64,000 nt of DNA from CAWJKP01 sp963843465 (GTDB lineage Bacteria > Planctomycetota > Planctomycetia > Pirellulales > Thermoguttaceae), in contig CAWJKP010000005.1 of NCBI GenBank assembly GCA_963843465.1, positions 248,001 to 312,000 on the forward strand, given 5' to 3'. Position numbers and translations under genes: made by a program. Below the pieces are notes generated by a model that was not told the DNA's origin, made no database searches, and was given only the letters and a program-made list of their open reading frames with translations. This document shows, piece by piece, positions 9,332 through 18,491 of the stretch (position 1 is its first letter; the number at the start of each line of letters is the position of its first letter).

Positions 9332-10279
9332 GTGCAGTACCGTCTTTTGGGCAATTCGGGGATGCAAGTCTCGGCCGTGGCGCTGGGTTGCTGGCCGATT
9401 GCCGGCATGACCAGCCCGGGCGTCAACGACGAGGACAGCCTGGCGACGCTTCGGGCCTGCTTCGACCTGGGCGTCAACCACCTCGATACGGCCTATTGCT
9501 ACGGCCGCGAGGGCCAGAGCGAGCGGCTCATCGCCCGGGCCCTGGGAAGCCGCCGCCGGGAGATGGTCCTGGCGACCAAGGCCGGCCAGCACTGGGATGA
9601 CCAGGGCCAACTGCGGCACGACGCCTCCCCGGCGACGCTCCGCCGCCAGAGCGAGGAGAGCCTGCTGCGGTTGGCCACCGACCACGTCGAGCTGCTCTAT
9701 CTTCATGCCCCGGACGAGAAGGTGCCCATCGCCGAATCGGCCGGGGCCCTGCGGCGGCTTTTGGACGAGGGCAAGGCCCGGGCGGTCGGCGTCTCCAACG
9801 TCGATCTGGCGGAGCTTCGGGCCTTTGCCGCCGAGTGTCCGCTGGCCGCGTATCAGCCCCCCTACAATATGCTCCAACGCGAGATCGAGTCCGGCACGCT
9901 TCCCTGGTGCCGCGAGCACGGCGTGGCGGTGCTGGTCTACTGGCCGCTGATGAAAGGGCTTTTGGCCGGCAAGCTGAGCCGCGACCAGGTCTTCGGCGAC
10001 AAGGACAACCGGCGGAAATACGCCGCTTTCCAGGGTCAGCAGTTTCAGCGGAATCTCGACCTGGTCGACGCTCTGCGTCGGATCGCCGCCGAGTCAGGCC
10101 GCGCGGTGGCCGAGTTGGTGATCGCCTGGACCATCCACCGGCCGGGCATAACCTCGGCCCTTTGCGGCGCGAAGCGTCCCGAGCAGATCCGCGAGAACGC
10201 CGCCGCCGCCGACCGGGAGTTCACCTCCGACCAGCTTGCCCGGGTGGATCGGCTCCTCGCCCAGTTCCCCTCACCCTAA
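9332..10279 (+). CDS. aldo/keto reductase family protein
   Basis: A 315-residue TIM-barrel oxidoreductase that uses NADPH. Visible are the catalytic-tetrad regions GVNHLDTAYCYGREGQSE (Asp, Tyr), MVLATKAGQHW (Lys) and VELLYLHAPDE (His), and the C-terminal cofactor segment GITSALCGAKRPEQIRENAAA. The substrate is unknown. The GTG at 9332 (VQYRLLGNSGM) is preferred over the TTG at 9293, because GGGGAGG sits about ten bases upstream and the family N-terminus begins there. It is divergent from the STAS gene. Confidence 0.9.
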   Translation: MQYRLLGNSGMQVSAVALGCWPIAGMTSPGVNDEDSLATLRACFDLGVNHLDTAYCYGREGQSERLIARALGSRRREMVLATKAGQHWDDQGQLRHDASPATLRRQSEESLLRLATDHVELLYLHAPDEKVPIAESAGALRRLLDEGKARAVGVSNVDLAELRAFAAECPLAAYQPPYNMLQREIESGTLPWCREHGVAVLVYWPLMKGLLAGKLSRDQVFGDKDNRRKYAAFQGQQFQRNLDLVDALRRIAAESGRAVAELVIAWTIHRPGITSALCGAKRPEQIRENAAAADREFTSDQLARVDRLLAQFPSP

Positions 10280-10298
10280 GGGCCTGTAAAACAATAAG

Positions 10299-12695
10299 TT
10301 ACGGCTCGATCAGGTAGGCCTGGGAATCGACGTTGATGATCGCCGGCTCGTCGAAGACCAGGTACTGGGTCAGACGCTTGCCGTAACGCTTGGCCAGGTC
10401 GAAGTACTGGCGGCTGAACTGCTTGACGCGGATCGCCTTTTGCTGCTGGTCTTCCTTTAGCGTGGAGTCGATCCACTGGCCGCTGCGGCGATAGAAGGCG
10501 CGGTTGCCGACGGTGCGGATCGTCTCGCCGGCCTTTTCCACCTCCTTGGCCGCCTCCGGAGCGGCATACTGGAAGGCATCCGCCCCTGACGAATCCGCAG
10601 CCGGAGCCTCGGCGGGAGCCGACGCCGATCGGCTTTCCGCGGGCTTGTTCGCGTCGAAACGGAGCCCATTGGCCGCTAAGCCGTAGTGCCTGGCCGGCAT
10701 GCCGCCGACGCCCCCGGCGGGAGCGCCCTGCTGTCCGGCCTGCTGCAAGGCGGCCTTGTATTGCCGCTGGGCCACGCCGCTTTGCCCGTCGACCTGCTCC
10801 AGTGCCCGCAGCCGCCGGTCGGCCCGGAACTCGTTGGCCGTCACGTCGTGGAGGTTGACGTTGTCGTCGGCGAAGAAGGAGGTATAGGGCGTGAGGATGC
10901 CGTGCTTCTTGGCCAGGTCGACCAGCTCCTTGATCAGCTCCTCGTTCTTGCCCTTGAGGTCCAGCTCGTCGATGATCTCGCCCACGCGGCGGACGGCCCA
11001 GAGCTTCTCGATGAAGGCGTAGGATTCGTCGCCGCTTTTGGCGGTCAATTCGGCGGGGAAGTCGAGCTTTTGCTGGCTGCCGTCGACCGAGCCCTTGAGG
11101 ACCACCTTCACTGTGCCCGGCTTCTTGTAGCGGCCCACGACCACCAGTTGCTCGCCGGAGAAGAGGTCCAGGGAATCCTTGGGATAGACGCGGTCGATGA
11201 GGCTGCCCTCCTCGGTCTTGGCTTCGTCGAAGAGGAACTCCAACTGCACGCCGGTCATCACCGGCGACTCGATGCTCTGGTAGAGCCGGCTGACGCGGTC
11301 CTCGATGTCCTCGTTGGGCCGCACGTACTCGCTGCGGCCGTGGTTCTCCCGGGCCATCTTGTCCAGCAGCCGGCTGTTGACGTCGTAGCCCACGCCGAAG
11401 GTGAACAACCGCGCGTGGACCTGGTTCTCGTCCTTGACATTCTTGAGGATCTCGGGCTCGTTGGTCACGCCGGTCGTGGGGATGCCGTCGGTGAGGAAGA
11501 CGATGTAATTGGGCCGGCTGGAGTCCTTCAGTTGCCCCAGCGCCGTCTTCATCGCCCCGTCGATGTTGGTCGCCCCGCCGGCATAGATCCCCTCCACGAA
11601 GCCCAAGGCGGCCTTGCGGGTCTTTTCATTGAATTTTTCCAGTTCCGGCCGGAAGGCCTCCACCTCGCTGTCGTAGGCGATGATGTTGAACAGGTCGCCC
11701 TCGTGGAGGTTCTCCAGCACGAACTTCAGGGCCTTGCGGACTTGCTCGATCTTCTTGCCGCTCATGCTGCCCGAGCGGTCGATCACAAACTCCACCGTTT
11801 TGGCCGGCGGCTTCTGGTCGCGGGCCTTGATCTGCGGACTGGCCAAGAGGAGGAAGAAGCCCTCTTCCTCCTTCTCGGGCCGGTAGCTCAACACCCGGGC
11901 GCTGACCTTACCCCGGCCCACGTCGTAGAAGAGGCGGAAATCGTTGGCGGGAATGTCGTTCTGGGCCGTGAAACTCACCGTGGCGTGACGCTCGTCCGGA
12001 CGCTCGACCTTCACCGCGTGCGTCGGGCTGTAGACGTTCTTGATCTCCTCCTGGCTATCGATCGCCACGTGGATGGCGATCTTCTCCAGGGCGTCGGACG
12101 TATAGCGGGCCGTGCTCAGCGGGAGGAGGAAGTCGGTCAGTCCTTCCTGCTTGCGGCAGAGCTGCGAATAGCGGAGCGAAACGGTCCGCTTCTGGCCCGG
12201 CGGGACGGGAAAGACGCTGGTCTTGAACAGGCCCGTGCCCATCCACTCCAAAAGCGCCGGATCGCGGTTTTTGCGCACGATCTCCTCGTAGAGGCGGCGG
12301 GCCTCGTCGGCCTTCAGGAGCTTCGCCGGGTACTCCTTGCCGTCGATCATCAGCGTCATCTGGTCCACCGCGCCGTCGTAAGGCAGCGGGAAGAGGAACG
12401 CGACCTCCAAGGGCCGGCTGCCGGTGTTCTCGAAGGTCTGCGACATCCGCACCTGGGCCACCTGGTCGGCCAGCCGGGCGTTGATCTCCAACTCCTTGAC
12501 CCGGTAGCTGGTCGGCGGCATGGGAAGCGGTTCCGGCCGGAAAAACGGGGGATGGCGGGGTGGCCAGATAATCCCCGGGCGGGGCAGCCGCACCGATTGA
12601 TCCGGATCGGTCACCACCAGCAATCCTTGGGCCTGCACCGCTGCCGGCACCAGAATCACCGCCACCAACAGAAGCCGAGTGCAAACGCGTCCCAT
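10299..12695 (-). CDS. secreted VIT and von Willebrand factor A domain protein
   Basis: A 798-residue protein with a signal peptide (RLLLVAVILVPAAVQAQG), an N-terminal VIT domain (about 55-185, YRVKELEINARLADQVAQVRMSQ-type start), and a vWA domain (about 305-480) with an intact metal-ion MIDAS motif DRSGSMSG and FLTDGIPTTG. The C-terminal third is Ala/Gln-rich with no known domain. Proteins of this inter-alpha-trypsin-inhibitor heavy-chain-like layout occur widely in bacteria and their role is mostly unknown; adhesion or envelope complex assembly is a guess. AAGGAG stands upstream of the ATG. Confidence 0.88.
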   Translation of the reverse strand: MGRVCTRLLLVAVILVPAAVQAQGLLVVTDPDQSVRLPRPGIIWPPRHPPFFRPEPLPMPPTSYRVKELEINARLADQVAQVRMSQTFENTGSRPLEVAFLFPLPYDGAVDQMTLMIDGKEYPAKLLKADEARRLYEEIVRKNRDPALLEWMGTGLFKTSVFPVPPGQKRTVSLRYSQLCRKQEGLTDFLLPLSTARYTSDALEKIAIHVAIDSQEEIKNVYSPTHAVKVERPDERHATVSFTAQNDIPANDFRLFYDVGRGKVSARVLSYRPEKEEEGFFLLLASPQIKARDQKPPAKTVEFVIDRSGSMSGKKIEQVRKALKFVLENLHEGDLFNIIAYDSEVEAFRPELEKFNEKTRKAALGFVEGIYAGGATNIDGAMKTALGQLKDSSRPNYIVFLTDGIPTTGVTNEPEILKNVKDENQVHARLFTFGVGYDVNSRLLDKMARENHGRSEYVRPNEDIEDRVSRLYQSIESPVMTGVQLEFLFDEAKTEEGSLIDRVYPKDSLDLFSGEQLVVVGRYKKPGTVKVVLKGSVDGSQQKLDFPAELTAKSGDESYAFIEKLWAVRRVGEIIDELDLKGKNEELIKELVDLAKKHGILTPYTSFFADDNVNLHDVTANEFRADRRLRALEQVDGQSGVAQRQYKAALQQAGQQGAPAGGVGGMPARHYGLAANGLRFDANKPAESRSASAPAEAPAADSSGADAFQYAAPEAAKEVEKAGETIRTVGNRAFYRRSGQWIDSTLKEDQQQKAIRVKQFSRQYFDLAKRYGKRLTQYLVFDEPAIINVDSQAYLIEP

Positions 12696-12776
12696 GGCTG
12701 GAACTCCTTATGCCCTACGTGAAACAGGAAACCTCTCCTCTCTGACGGCCCAGCGCCGCAAAAGTTCCCCTTCGTT

Positions 12777-12835
12777 GTAGGACGGATTGCCTAATCCGTC
12801 CCCGGGAGCTGGACGGATTAGGCAATCCGTCCTAC
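12777..12835. repeat. palindromic repeat, family P1
   Basis: GTAGGACGGATTGCCTAATC pairs with its complement ending at 12835. This is the intergenic form of the repeat found in frame inside nadE. Confidence 0.9.
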
Positions 12836-13055
12836 GAGAACTTGCCCAAGTTATTTTGACGCGGTGTCAAAGGTGGACCGGAGAGAGAATGTCCATTCTC
12901 GTTTCCCCCTGGTGGCATGGCAACCATTTGACCTGTCGCGGGCCATTGTTATCATCCTATAAGGGATGGTGCCGGCTCTATTCTGGTGCCCGGCGCCGGC
13001 GGGGATTTGTTGCAGCGTCTCCTCGATCAGGTCACCTTGGAAAAGGAGGAACGGG

Positions 13056-13541
13056 ATGCAAACGGCCAAGCAGCTCTCGGTTACGTTGGTCAACAAGCCG
13101 GGTCGGTTGGCGTCGATGCTGACGGCGTTGAGCAAGGAGAAGGTCGGATTTCGGGCGCTGGCGGTGATGGATTCCGCCGATCGTGGCACGGTCAGGTTCG
13201 TGCCCGAAGATTTCGCCTTCGCCGCCGAGATTCTCACCAGGAACAACATCCGCTTTGAGACGGCCGACGTCCTTTTGGCCGAAATTCCCAATCAGGCGGG
13301 AGGATTCCGCAAGGTCTGCGAGCGGCTGGCTGCCGAACATCTGAACATCGACTACGCCTACTGCGCTTTCGGCGCCGAGAGGGGCACCAGGGGCGGCGGG
13401 CTGGCCGTGATCCGAGTCAACGACCTGGCCAAGGCGCAGAAGATCCTGGGCGAAGGCCCCGGCGCGGCCAGGCGGAAGTTCCGCGTACCGGTCCACGCGC
13501 GGAAAAAGGCTGCCCTGGGTGTCGCCCGCATGGGCAACTAA
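13056..13541 (+). CDS. tandem ACT-domain protein
   Basis: A 161-residue cytosolic protein with two ACT domains: TAKQLSVTLVNKPGRLASML (about 3-70) and DVLLAEIPNQAGGFRKVCERLA (about 72-138). ACT domains bind amino acids and usually regulate metabolic enzymes; no enzyme domain is attached, so this is a stand-alone sensor or regulator. The C-terminus is basic (RRKFRVPVHARKKA). A strong AAGGAGGA ribosome site at 13042-13050 fixes the start at the ATG 13056. Confidence 0.85.
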   Translation: MQTAKQLSVTLVNKPGRLASMLTALSKEKVGFRALAVMDSADRGTVRFVPEDFAFAAEILTRNNIRFETADVLLAEIPNQAGGFRKVCERLAAEHLNIDYAYCAFGAERGTRGGGLAVIRVNDLAKAQKILGEGPGAARRKFRVPVHARKKAALGVARMGN

Positions 13542-13575
13542 CCGGGGCGTTGCCCGGATGGGCGAGTAATCTCCG

Positions 13576-14577
13576 CTATCGTGTCAGGATCTCGGAGGCT
13601 TCGCTGCCGGGTTCCGCGGCGAAACGGTCGTCGACGGACGTTGTGCCGGCTGGCCGGCTTGGGCGAACCACCTGGCGGGCAAGGCCGACCCCTTCCAACA
13701 GGCGAATCGTCAGGAACGTCACGTCGAGTTCCCACCAGCGATGCCCGTGGGCGGCAGAGCGCGGGTCCCAGTGATGGTTGTTGTGCCAGCCCTCGCCGTT
13801 GGCCATCAAACCCACCAGCCAGTTGTTACGGCTTTGGTCGCGGGTGTCGTAGGTGCGGTAACCCCAGAGATGGCACAGCGAATTGACGGACCAGGTGATG
13901 TGCCAAACCAGCACCGTCCGCAGCAGCACGCCCCAAACGAGGAGACTAACCCCAAACTGGAAACCTGTGCGAGGGTCGCCCGTGGCGGCCCAGCCGGCTG
14001 CCAGGCCTGCCAAATAAAACAATGCCGCGTGCGCAACATAGAGCCACAGCCAACGCAGTTTCCGCTCCAGCCAGAAATAGAGCGGGTCGTGCAGCAGGTC
14101 GCGGGCGTACCGCTCGCAGCGGACGATCCCGTCGTGGTCGCGATTCCTCACCAGAAACCATTCCACGTGTCCCCAGAAAAGGCTCACCAGCGGGCTATGG
14201 GGATCGTCGGACCGGTCGGACCGCTGGTGGTGCATGCGATGAATGGCCACCCAGCGGGCCGGCGTGTCCTGTAAGCAACAGACCCCGAGGATCGCCAGGC
14301 CGTGCTCCAGCCACTTGGGCACCCTGAAGCCCCGGTGGGTGAGCAATCGGTGATAACCCAGATTGATTCCCAGGGTGCCGAAGCAATAGACTCCCAGGGC
14401 GCAAGCGATCAGGCCCGACCAACTAAAGCACCAGGGAGCGACCGCCAAAAGCGCCAGCCCGTGTACGATGGCCACGCTCACGGCGTACTGCCAAAAGACT
14501 CGCAGCGGCAAGGCCGTCGCCGGATAAGGCAAACGTGTCTCCAGCGAACATTGGCCTCGCGTTTTCCTGGGGGGCAT
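13576..14577 (-). CDS. membrane fatty-acid desaturase (stearoyl-CoA desaturase type)
   Basis: A 333-residue integral membrane di-iron enzyme that introduces a cis double bond into acyl-CoA or lipid-bound acyl chains. The three histidine boxes are intact: HRLLTH, HRMHH and HNNHH, with the EGWHNNHH and WWELDVTFL context of the OLE1/DesC branch. Four or five hydrophobic segments lie around them. The frame extends upstream to 14700, but a TATAAT at 14703-14708 suggests that transcription starts near there, so the ATG at 14577 is taken. The start is uncertain. Confidence 0.88.
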   Translation of the reverse strand: MPPRKTRGQCSLETRLPYPATALPLRVFWQYAVSVAIVHGLALLAVAPWCFSWSGLIACALGVYCFGTLGINLGYHRLLTHRGFRVPKWLEHGLAILGVCCLQDTPARWVAIHRMHHQRSDRSDDPHSPLVSLFWGHVEWFLVRNRDHDGIVRCERYARDLLHDPLYFWLERKLRWLWLYVAHAALFYLAGLAAGWAATGDPRTGFQFGVSLLVWGVLLRTVLVWHITWSVNSLCHLWGYRTYDTRDQSRNNWLVGLMANGEGWHNNHHWDPRSAAHGHRWWELDVTFLTIRLLEGVGLARQVVRPSRPAGTTSVDDRFAAEPGSEASEILTR

Positions 14578-14702
14578 GGGGGGCAAGCTCGTGGCGGCAG
14601 GTTTCAGGGAAACGAAGCTGATCTTCCATGGATCGCTGTCCTTCTCTTCTTCCACGCGGCGGTTGGCTCTTGTCACGACCTCCCGCGAAGGAACGACCAC
14701 AC

Positions 14703-14708
14703 ATTATA
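14703..14708 (-). promoter_or_regulatory. candidate -10 box of the desaturase gene
   Basis: On the minus strand a perfect TATAAT lies at 14708-14703, between the divergent desaturase and lipoprotein genes. No good -35 box was found 16-18 bases upstream, so this is a weak call. Confidence 0.3.
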
Positions 14709-14859
14709 GGCTAGCACGACCGCCCAAGACCTCCATACCCCACTTTTGCGGTAAGACCCTCGCGGGCTGCTCTTGCAGGAACGGCGAGTTCCTGGGAGAC
14801 TACGCCCCCGGTCTACAGGCCGGAGGTGTCCTGATCTCTCCTCGTCGGGCCTTTCGTCG

Positions 14860-15516
14860 ATGTGGCGTCTGCTGGCGGCTAGTTTCTGCCTGGTGGCCTT
14901 GAGCGGCTGCACTTTGGAGCCGGCGGGGGTGGCGTCGGCCGTTCCCTCGTCGGCGGTGACCTTTGAGAACCCGGTGTTTGTCCCCGGCACCGACTTCCTG
15001 CGGGTTTGGGAAACCGTCGTCGAGGTGGTCGACGACTACTTCCGCATCGAGCGGGAAGAGCCTGTCCGACTGGTGGGCAACATCCTGACCGAGGGCCGGC
15101 TAGACACCTTTCCCGTGGTCTCTTCGACACTTCTGGAGCCCTGGCGCCGCGACTCGGTCACCTCGTACGACAAGATCGAGGCCACGTTGCAAACGATGCG
15201 CCGCCGGGCCCAGGTGCGGGTCATGCCGGCCGAAGGCGGGTTCTGGGTCGACGTGGCCGTGTACAAGGAACTGGAAGACATGGTCCAGCCCGAGCAGGCC
15301 ACCGCCGGCAGGGCCACTTTGTCCACGGAGAGCACCCAGGTCCGCATTGTCAATCCGATTGGGGGCCAGGAGATGCATCAGGGCTGGATTCCCAAGGGCC
15401 GCGACCCGAACCTGGAGCAGTTGATGATCTGCCAGCTCCAGTCCCGCCTCAGCGGCGCCACGCCGACCTACGTCGGTCCCACGCGGCAGGACCCGCCAGC
15501 TCAACCGGCCCGATAG
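14860..15516 (+). CDS. hypothetical lipoprotein
   Basis: A 218-residue protein with a lipoprotein signal (MWRLLAASFCLVALSGCTL; lipobox LSGC, Cys18), so it is expected on the periplasmic side of the inner or outer membrane. The mature part has an acidic and aromatic segment (VWETVVEVVDDYFRIEREE) and RRRAQVRVMPAEGGFWVDVAVYKELEDM, a pattern seen in conserved planctomycete proteins of unknown role. I do not recognise a named domain. The ATG at 14860 puts the signal peptide at the N-terminus; upstream in-frame codons would bury it. Confidence 0.75.
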   Translation: MWRLLAASFCLVALSGCTLEPAGVASAVPSSAVTFENPVFVPGTDFLRVWETVVEVVDDYFRIEREEPVRLVGNILTEGRLDTFPVVSSTLLEPWRRDSVTSYDKIEATLQTMRRRAQVRVMPAEGGFWVDVAVYKELEDMVQPEQATAGRATLSTESTQVRIVNPIGGQEMHQGWIPKGRDPNLEQLMICQLQSRLSGATPTYVGPTRQDPPAQPAR

Positions 15517-15772
15517 CGGGGATTGGTCGCGTTTTTCGGGGGAGCTTTTTCTCGGTGTCACTCGAAGGTAGACCATTGGCCCTGCCTTACGCCTGGACCA
15601 CTCCGCAGCAGGGCATGAATCTACTAAACTGATGTATAAGCGTCCAGCCCTATGGCCCGCGTGGGATCGCGCCTGAACGGCTCGTATTGATCCTGAAGGT
15701 GGTATGTGGTAGGTTTTCCGTGTGGCGTGTTCGTTTCTTAAGGAGAATCTTGGCCTCACGGAGGAATGGCAA

Positions 15773-16033
15773 ATGGCCGTTGATCGAGTCGTCGTAGATG
15801 TTCGTGCTAGCACCTTCGCCTTCCACGCGGGTCAATTGGTCGAGCGGCTTTTGCTGGATCGTGGTGTTGATCTTGCCCGCCAATCTGGCTGTTCGGTCGT
15901 TACTGCGGAGCATGTTGCATCCTGCCTCAATCGTACGCTCTTCGATCAGTTGCTTGACCAGGTGAGGGAGAGTTCTCATGGCGGCACCGCAGGGGGTGGG
16001 GAAGCCAGCAACGGAGATCGTCAAGCAGCTTGA
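15773..16033 (+). CDS. small hypothetical protein, possible histone-fold-like helices
   Basis: An 86-residue protein with a GGAGGA ribosome site seven bases before the ATG at 15773. The central part, FHAGQLVERLLLDRGVDLAR then QSGCSVVTAEHVASCLNRTL, reads as a long helix, a short loop with a VTAEHV turn, and a final helix. This resembles the second half (alpha2-L2-alpha3) of histone-fold proteins, but the first helix is poor and the likeness may be chance. The 3' end overlaps the next gene by 56 bases, so the two are probably co-expressed. Base composition is lower in GC than in the neighbours. Confidence 0.55.
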   Translation: MAVDRVVVDVRASTFAFHAGQLVERLLLDRGVDLARQSGCSVVTAEHVASCLNRTLFDQLLDQVRESSHGGTAGGGEASNGDRQAA

Positions 16034-16541
16034 GGCTTCGGGGGCAAAGGTACTGCCAGATCTCGTCGTCCGGCTCCGCGAGGACCTGCTTCGAGAAGCC
16101 GCCCGATTATCAGCGGGTGGCCCCATCACCGAGGACGAACTCCAAAGCGCCTACCAACGAATTTCTCTGGCAGATCCGCCGGACGACCCGGTGGCGGACG
16201 TGCAGTTAGTCGTCTCACGGGCTCTACGTGAAAACCGGATGGTTGAACGCGTCTCCTATGCGATGGCCGTCATACTTTTCGTGTATGGGCTCGTTCTTCT
16301 TTCGCTCGGCGTTGCACACGGCGACATCGGTACGCGCGTGGGGGCTCTTGCAAGTGGATCGTTGGTCGAATTGCTGATCCTGATCCCGTTTCGCGTTGCG
16401 ATCAATTCACGCCGGCATAATATTGCGCTCCGCATGGTAGGATATGTTCTAAGCTTCGCTAAGGGTGATCGCAAACTAGCGGCTAGGCTTCTGAAAGATA
16501 CCTTCGGCGCTGTTGTTCTCGGTAAGTCGCCTGTCCCATGA
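15978..16541 (+). CDS. hypothetical membrane protein, two TM segments
   Basis: A 187-residue protein with an N-terminal soluble helical region (about 1-90), then two hydrophobic segments (VSYAMAVILFVYGLVLLSLG, about 92-112, and GALASGSLVELLILIPFRVA, about 122-142), and a basic C-terminal part (SRRHNIALRMVGYVLSFAKG). I do not recognise a family. It overlaps the preceding small gene and is followed 29 bases later by another small frame. It lies in a lower-GC stretch, which may mean lateral gain. Confidence 0.65.
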   Translation: MAAPQGVGKPATEIVKQLEASGAKVLPDLVVRLREDLLREAARLSAGGPITEDELQSAYQRISLADPPDDPVADVQLVVSRALRENRMVERVSYAMAVILFVYGLVLLSLGVAHGDIGTRVGALASGSLVELLILIPFRVAINSRRHNIALRMVGYVLSFAKGDRKLAARLLKDTFGAVVLGKSPVP

Positions 16542-16570
16542 CAATGTCATCCCGTTCACGAAGGTGAATC

Positions 16571-16759
16571 GTGCTTGATTGGCTTCATAGAATCGATGAA
16601 AGGCTCTTTGCCCCACCGTTTCGGTTCGAGACAGTTCTCGCTCTTGTGGCGTCGCGGTTAGGACTGGACGCCGATAATGAGGCTCACGAATCTCCTCCTG
16701 ACGCCACTACTGACGCGCCAACCGAATCGGCAGAAAAAGAACCGAGAACCCCTCGATGA
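16571..16759 (+). CDS. small hypothetical protein
   Basis: A 62-residue frame with a GTG start and an AAGGTG ribosome-site-like sequence. The N-terminal half is amphipathic (LDWLHRIDERLFAPPFRFE) and the C-terminal half is acidic and Thr/Pro-rich, probably disordered. Its support is its position directly behind the two-gene unit 15773-16541 on the same strand. Confidence 0.4.
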   Translation: MLDWLHRIDERLFAPPFRFETVLALVASRLGLDADNEAHESPPDATTDAPTESAEKEPRTPR

Positions 16760-16801
16760 CACGAATGAATGCTCACGTCCTTAGGGGCGTCTTGCAGGCC
16801 A

Positions 16802-17644
16802 TTAGACCGTCCCGACCGGCGGCGTATTGCGCAGCTCCGGCGGCACGGAGAGCGGAGCGGCTACCGGCGGCGGCAGCGGCGCAGGCTTGCCGGCCACGGG
16901 CAGTTTGAGGGTGAAGGCGGTCCCTTTGCCCACGACGCTATCGACGCGGATGCGGCCGTGGTGCGCCTCGATGATGTCGCGGCACATCGACAGGCCCAAC
17001 CCCGTGCCGCCTTTGCCGCTGGCGTCGGGGCCGCTCTTGGTCGTATAGAAGGGCTCGAAAATCCGCGGCAGCTTGTCGGCGGGAATACCGCAGCCGAAGT
17101 CGCGGACGACCAGATCGACCGTGTCGGTCTCGGGATCGTGATAGAGCTTGAGGATCAAGCGGCCACCGCCGGGCATCGCCTGCCGGGCGTTGATCAAGAG
17201 GTTCAAGAGCACCTGCTGGATCTGGTTGCCGTTGACCCGCGCCATGGGGGCCGGCTTGAACTGTTTGTCCAGCGTGATGCGGTACTTGTTCATTTCCCGT
17301 TCCAGCAGCACCAGCGTATCCTCGACCAGTTGGCCCACGTCGGTCGGCTCCTGGCCGGCGGCCCGGTTGCGGGCGATTCCCAACACGCCGTTGGTGATCT
17401 TGGCCGCCCGGTTGGCGGCCGTGAGGATCTTCTCGAACGACTTCTCCCGGGTGGCCGCATCCTTGTGCCGCAGGCCGAGTTTGGCGTAGTTGAGAATGGT
17501 CATCAGGACGTTGTTGAACTCGTGGGTGGTGGTGCTCACCAGCTCGCCCAGGGCCGTCAATTTCTGCGCCTGGCTGAGTTGTTCCTTGAGGATTTCGACC
17601 TGCTGCTCAAGATTCGGATGATCGCCGGTTCCACCCATGGCCAC
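16802..17644 (-). CDS. soluble sensor histidine kinase
   Basis: A 280-residue kinase with no transmembrane segment and no recognisable input domain. It has an N-terminal coiled coil (about 8-35), an H-box STTTHEFNNVLMTILNYAK with the phospho-His, an N-box VLLNLLINARQAMPGG, a G1 box RDFGCGIP, and GTGLGLSMC. The HEFNN form is that of HisKA proteins with an NtrB/PAS-type relation. The C-terminus is Pro-rich. The receiver-only protein at 18492 is the closest candidate partner, but the two genes are on opposite strands and two genes apart. Confidence 0.88.
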   Translation of the reverse strand: MAMGGTGDHPNLEQQVEILKEQLSQAQKLTALGELVSTTTHEFNNVLMTILNYAKLGLRHKDAATREKSFEKILTAANRAAKITNGVLGIARNRAAGQEPTDVGQLVEDTLVLLEREMNKYRITLDKQFKPAPMARVNGNQIQQVLLNLLINARQAMPGGGRLILKLYHDPETDTVDLVVRDFGCGIPADKLPRIFEPFYTTKSGPDASGKGGTGLGLSMCRDIIEAHHGRIRVDSVVGKGTAFTLKLPVAGKPAPLPPPVAAPLSVPPELRNTPPVGTV

Positions 17645-17843
17645 GGATTACTCCCCTCCAGTTTACCCAGACGATGTTCTTCTCGCTGGCTTACCCGGAG
17701 TCCGCGAGTTAACTCCAGTCCATCAAAAGACTTAGCCAACTGAAGAGCCTATCGTCAACTCCTCTCGGCAACTGAAACCCAAGCCGCTATAATCCGCCCC
17801 CGCGACAGGCTCGCAAGGACGCCGGTGAAATGGAGGAGCTGGG

Positions 17844-18104
17844 ATGCACACGGCAGATCTGCTGGATGAGGCGGTAGCCTTGGCGGAACGGGTGGGGTAT
17901 CGTGTACGACACGAGTGGCTTGGCGGTACGGGTGGAGGTGGCTGCGAGATCCGCGGCCACCGCTGGATCTTCCTCGATTTGGCCCTCGGTCCGGCCGATC
18001 AACTCGAGCAAGTCCTCGCCACCCTTCGCCGCGAGCCGGCCGTGGCAACCCTCCCCATGCCGCAACCCCTTCGCGACTGCCTTCTGCTTCGCAAGAGCGC
18101 CTAG
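17844..18104 (+). CDS. small conserved hypothetical protein
   Basis: An 86-residue soluble protein, MHTADLLDEAVALAERVGYR followed by EWLGGTGGGGCEIRGHRWIFLDLAL and DQLEQVLATLRREP. The length and the Gly-rich strand-turn pattern suggest a small alpha/beta fold. Such proteins recur in planctomycete genomes as far as I recall, with no assigned role. GGAGGAGC precedes the ATG. Divergent from the kinase gene. Confidence 0.7.
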   Translation: MHTADLLDEAVALAERVGYRVRHEWLGGTGGGGCEIRGHRWIFLDLALGPADQLEQVLATLRREPAVATLPMPQPLRDCLLLRKSA

Positions 18105-18491
18105 GGCTCCGTCCGTCGTCGATAGGATCAAAAAGCTCCCGGCGGTCCTATCGGGGGATTCGCAAGCAGGTGCTAGGGACCTTGCTGACAAGCTATCCGT
18201 AAAGCGGGTGTTTGCCGATGCGGGTCGGTCGCCCTGCATGTCGTTAAAGCAAGGGATTACGAGACTTGCGGCTTGCCGTACGGCTGGAGTCCGATTTGCC
18301 GGTCCTCTTGCCCAAGCCTTCCGGGCCTGGGCCGACCGTGGATTGCCTGGCCGATGAGCCAATGGGCAGGAGGTTGGGCATCGCCGGATTGGAGTTAGAA
18401 TGTGGTGAGAGACGTCAGACTTCGCTGAACCGGGGGTGGCGGTTTGCAGGTTGGCCACGCCTAGGATCCCACCACCTTCGGCGAAGGCACG
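18105..18491. other. gene-free spacer
   Basis: I see no convincing coding region, RNA gene or repeat in these about 390 bases; open frames on both strands lack ribosome sites and have unlikely compositions. Confidence 0.45.

Noticed and set aside
10686..12722. A 678-codon open frame on the plus strand opposite the VIT/vWA gene
   Set aside because: It is the antisense shadow of a high-GC gene: its composition (Leu/Val/Asp/His/Arg-rich) follows codon complementarity, and the minus-strand frame has a signal peptide, VIT and MIDAS motifs.
17787..18458. A 223-codon minus-strand frame opposite the 86-residue gene
   Set aside because: Low-complexity antisense composition, no ribosome site, and it spans a gap and a plus-strand gene that has a good ribosome site.
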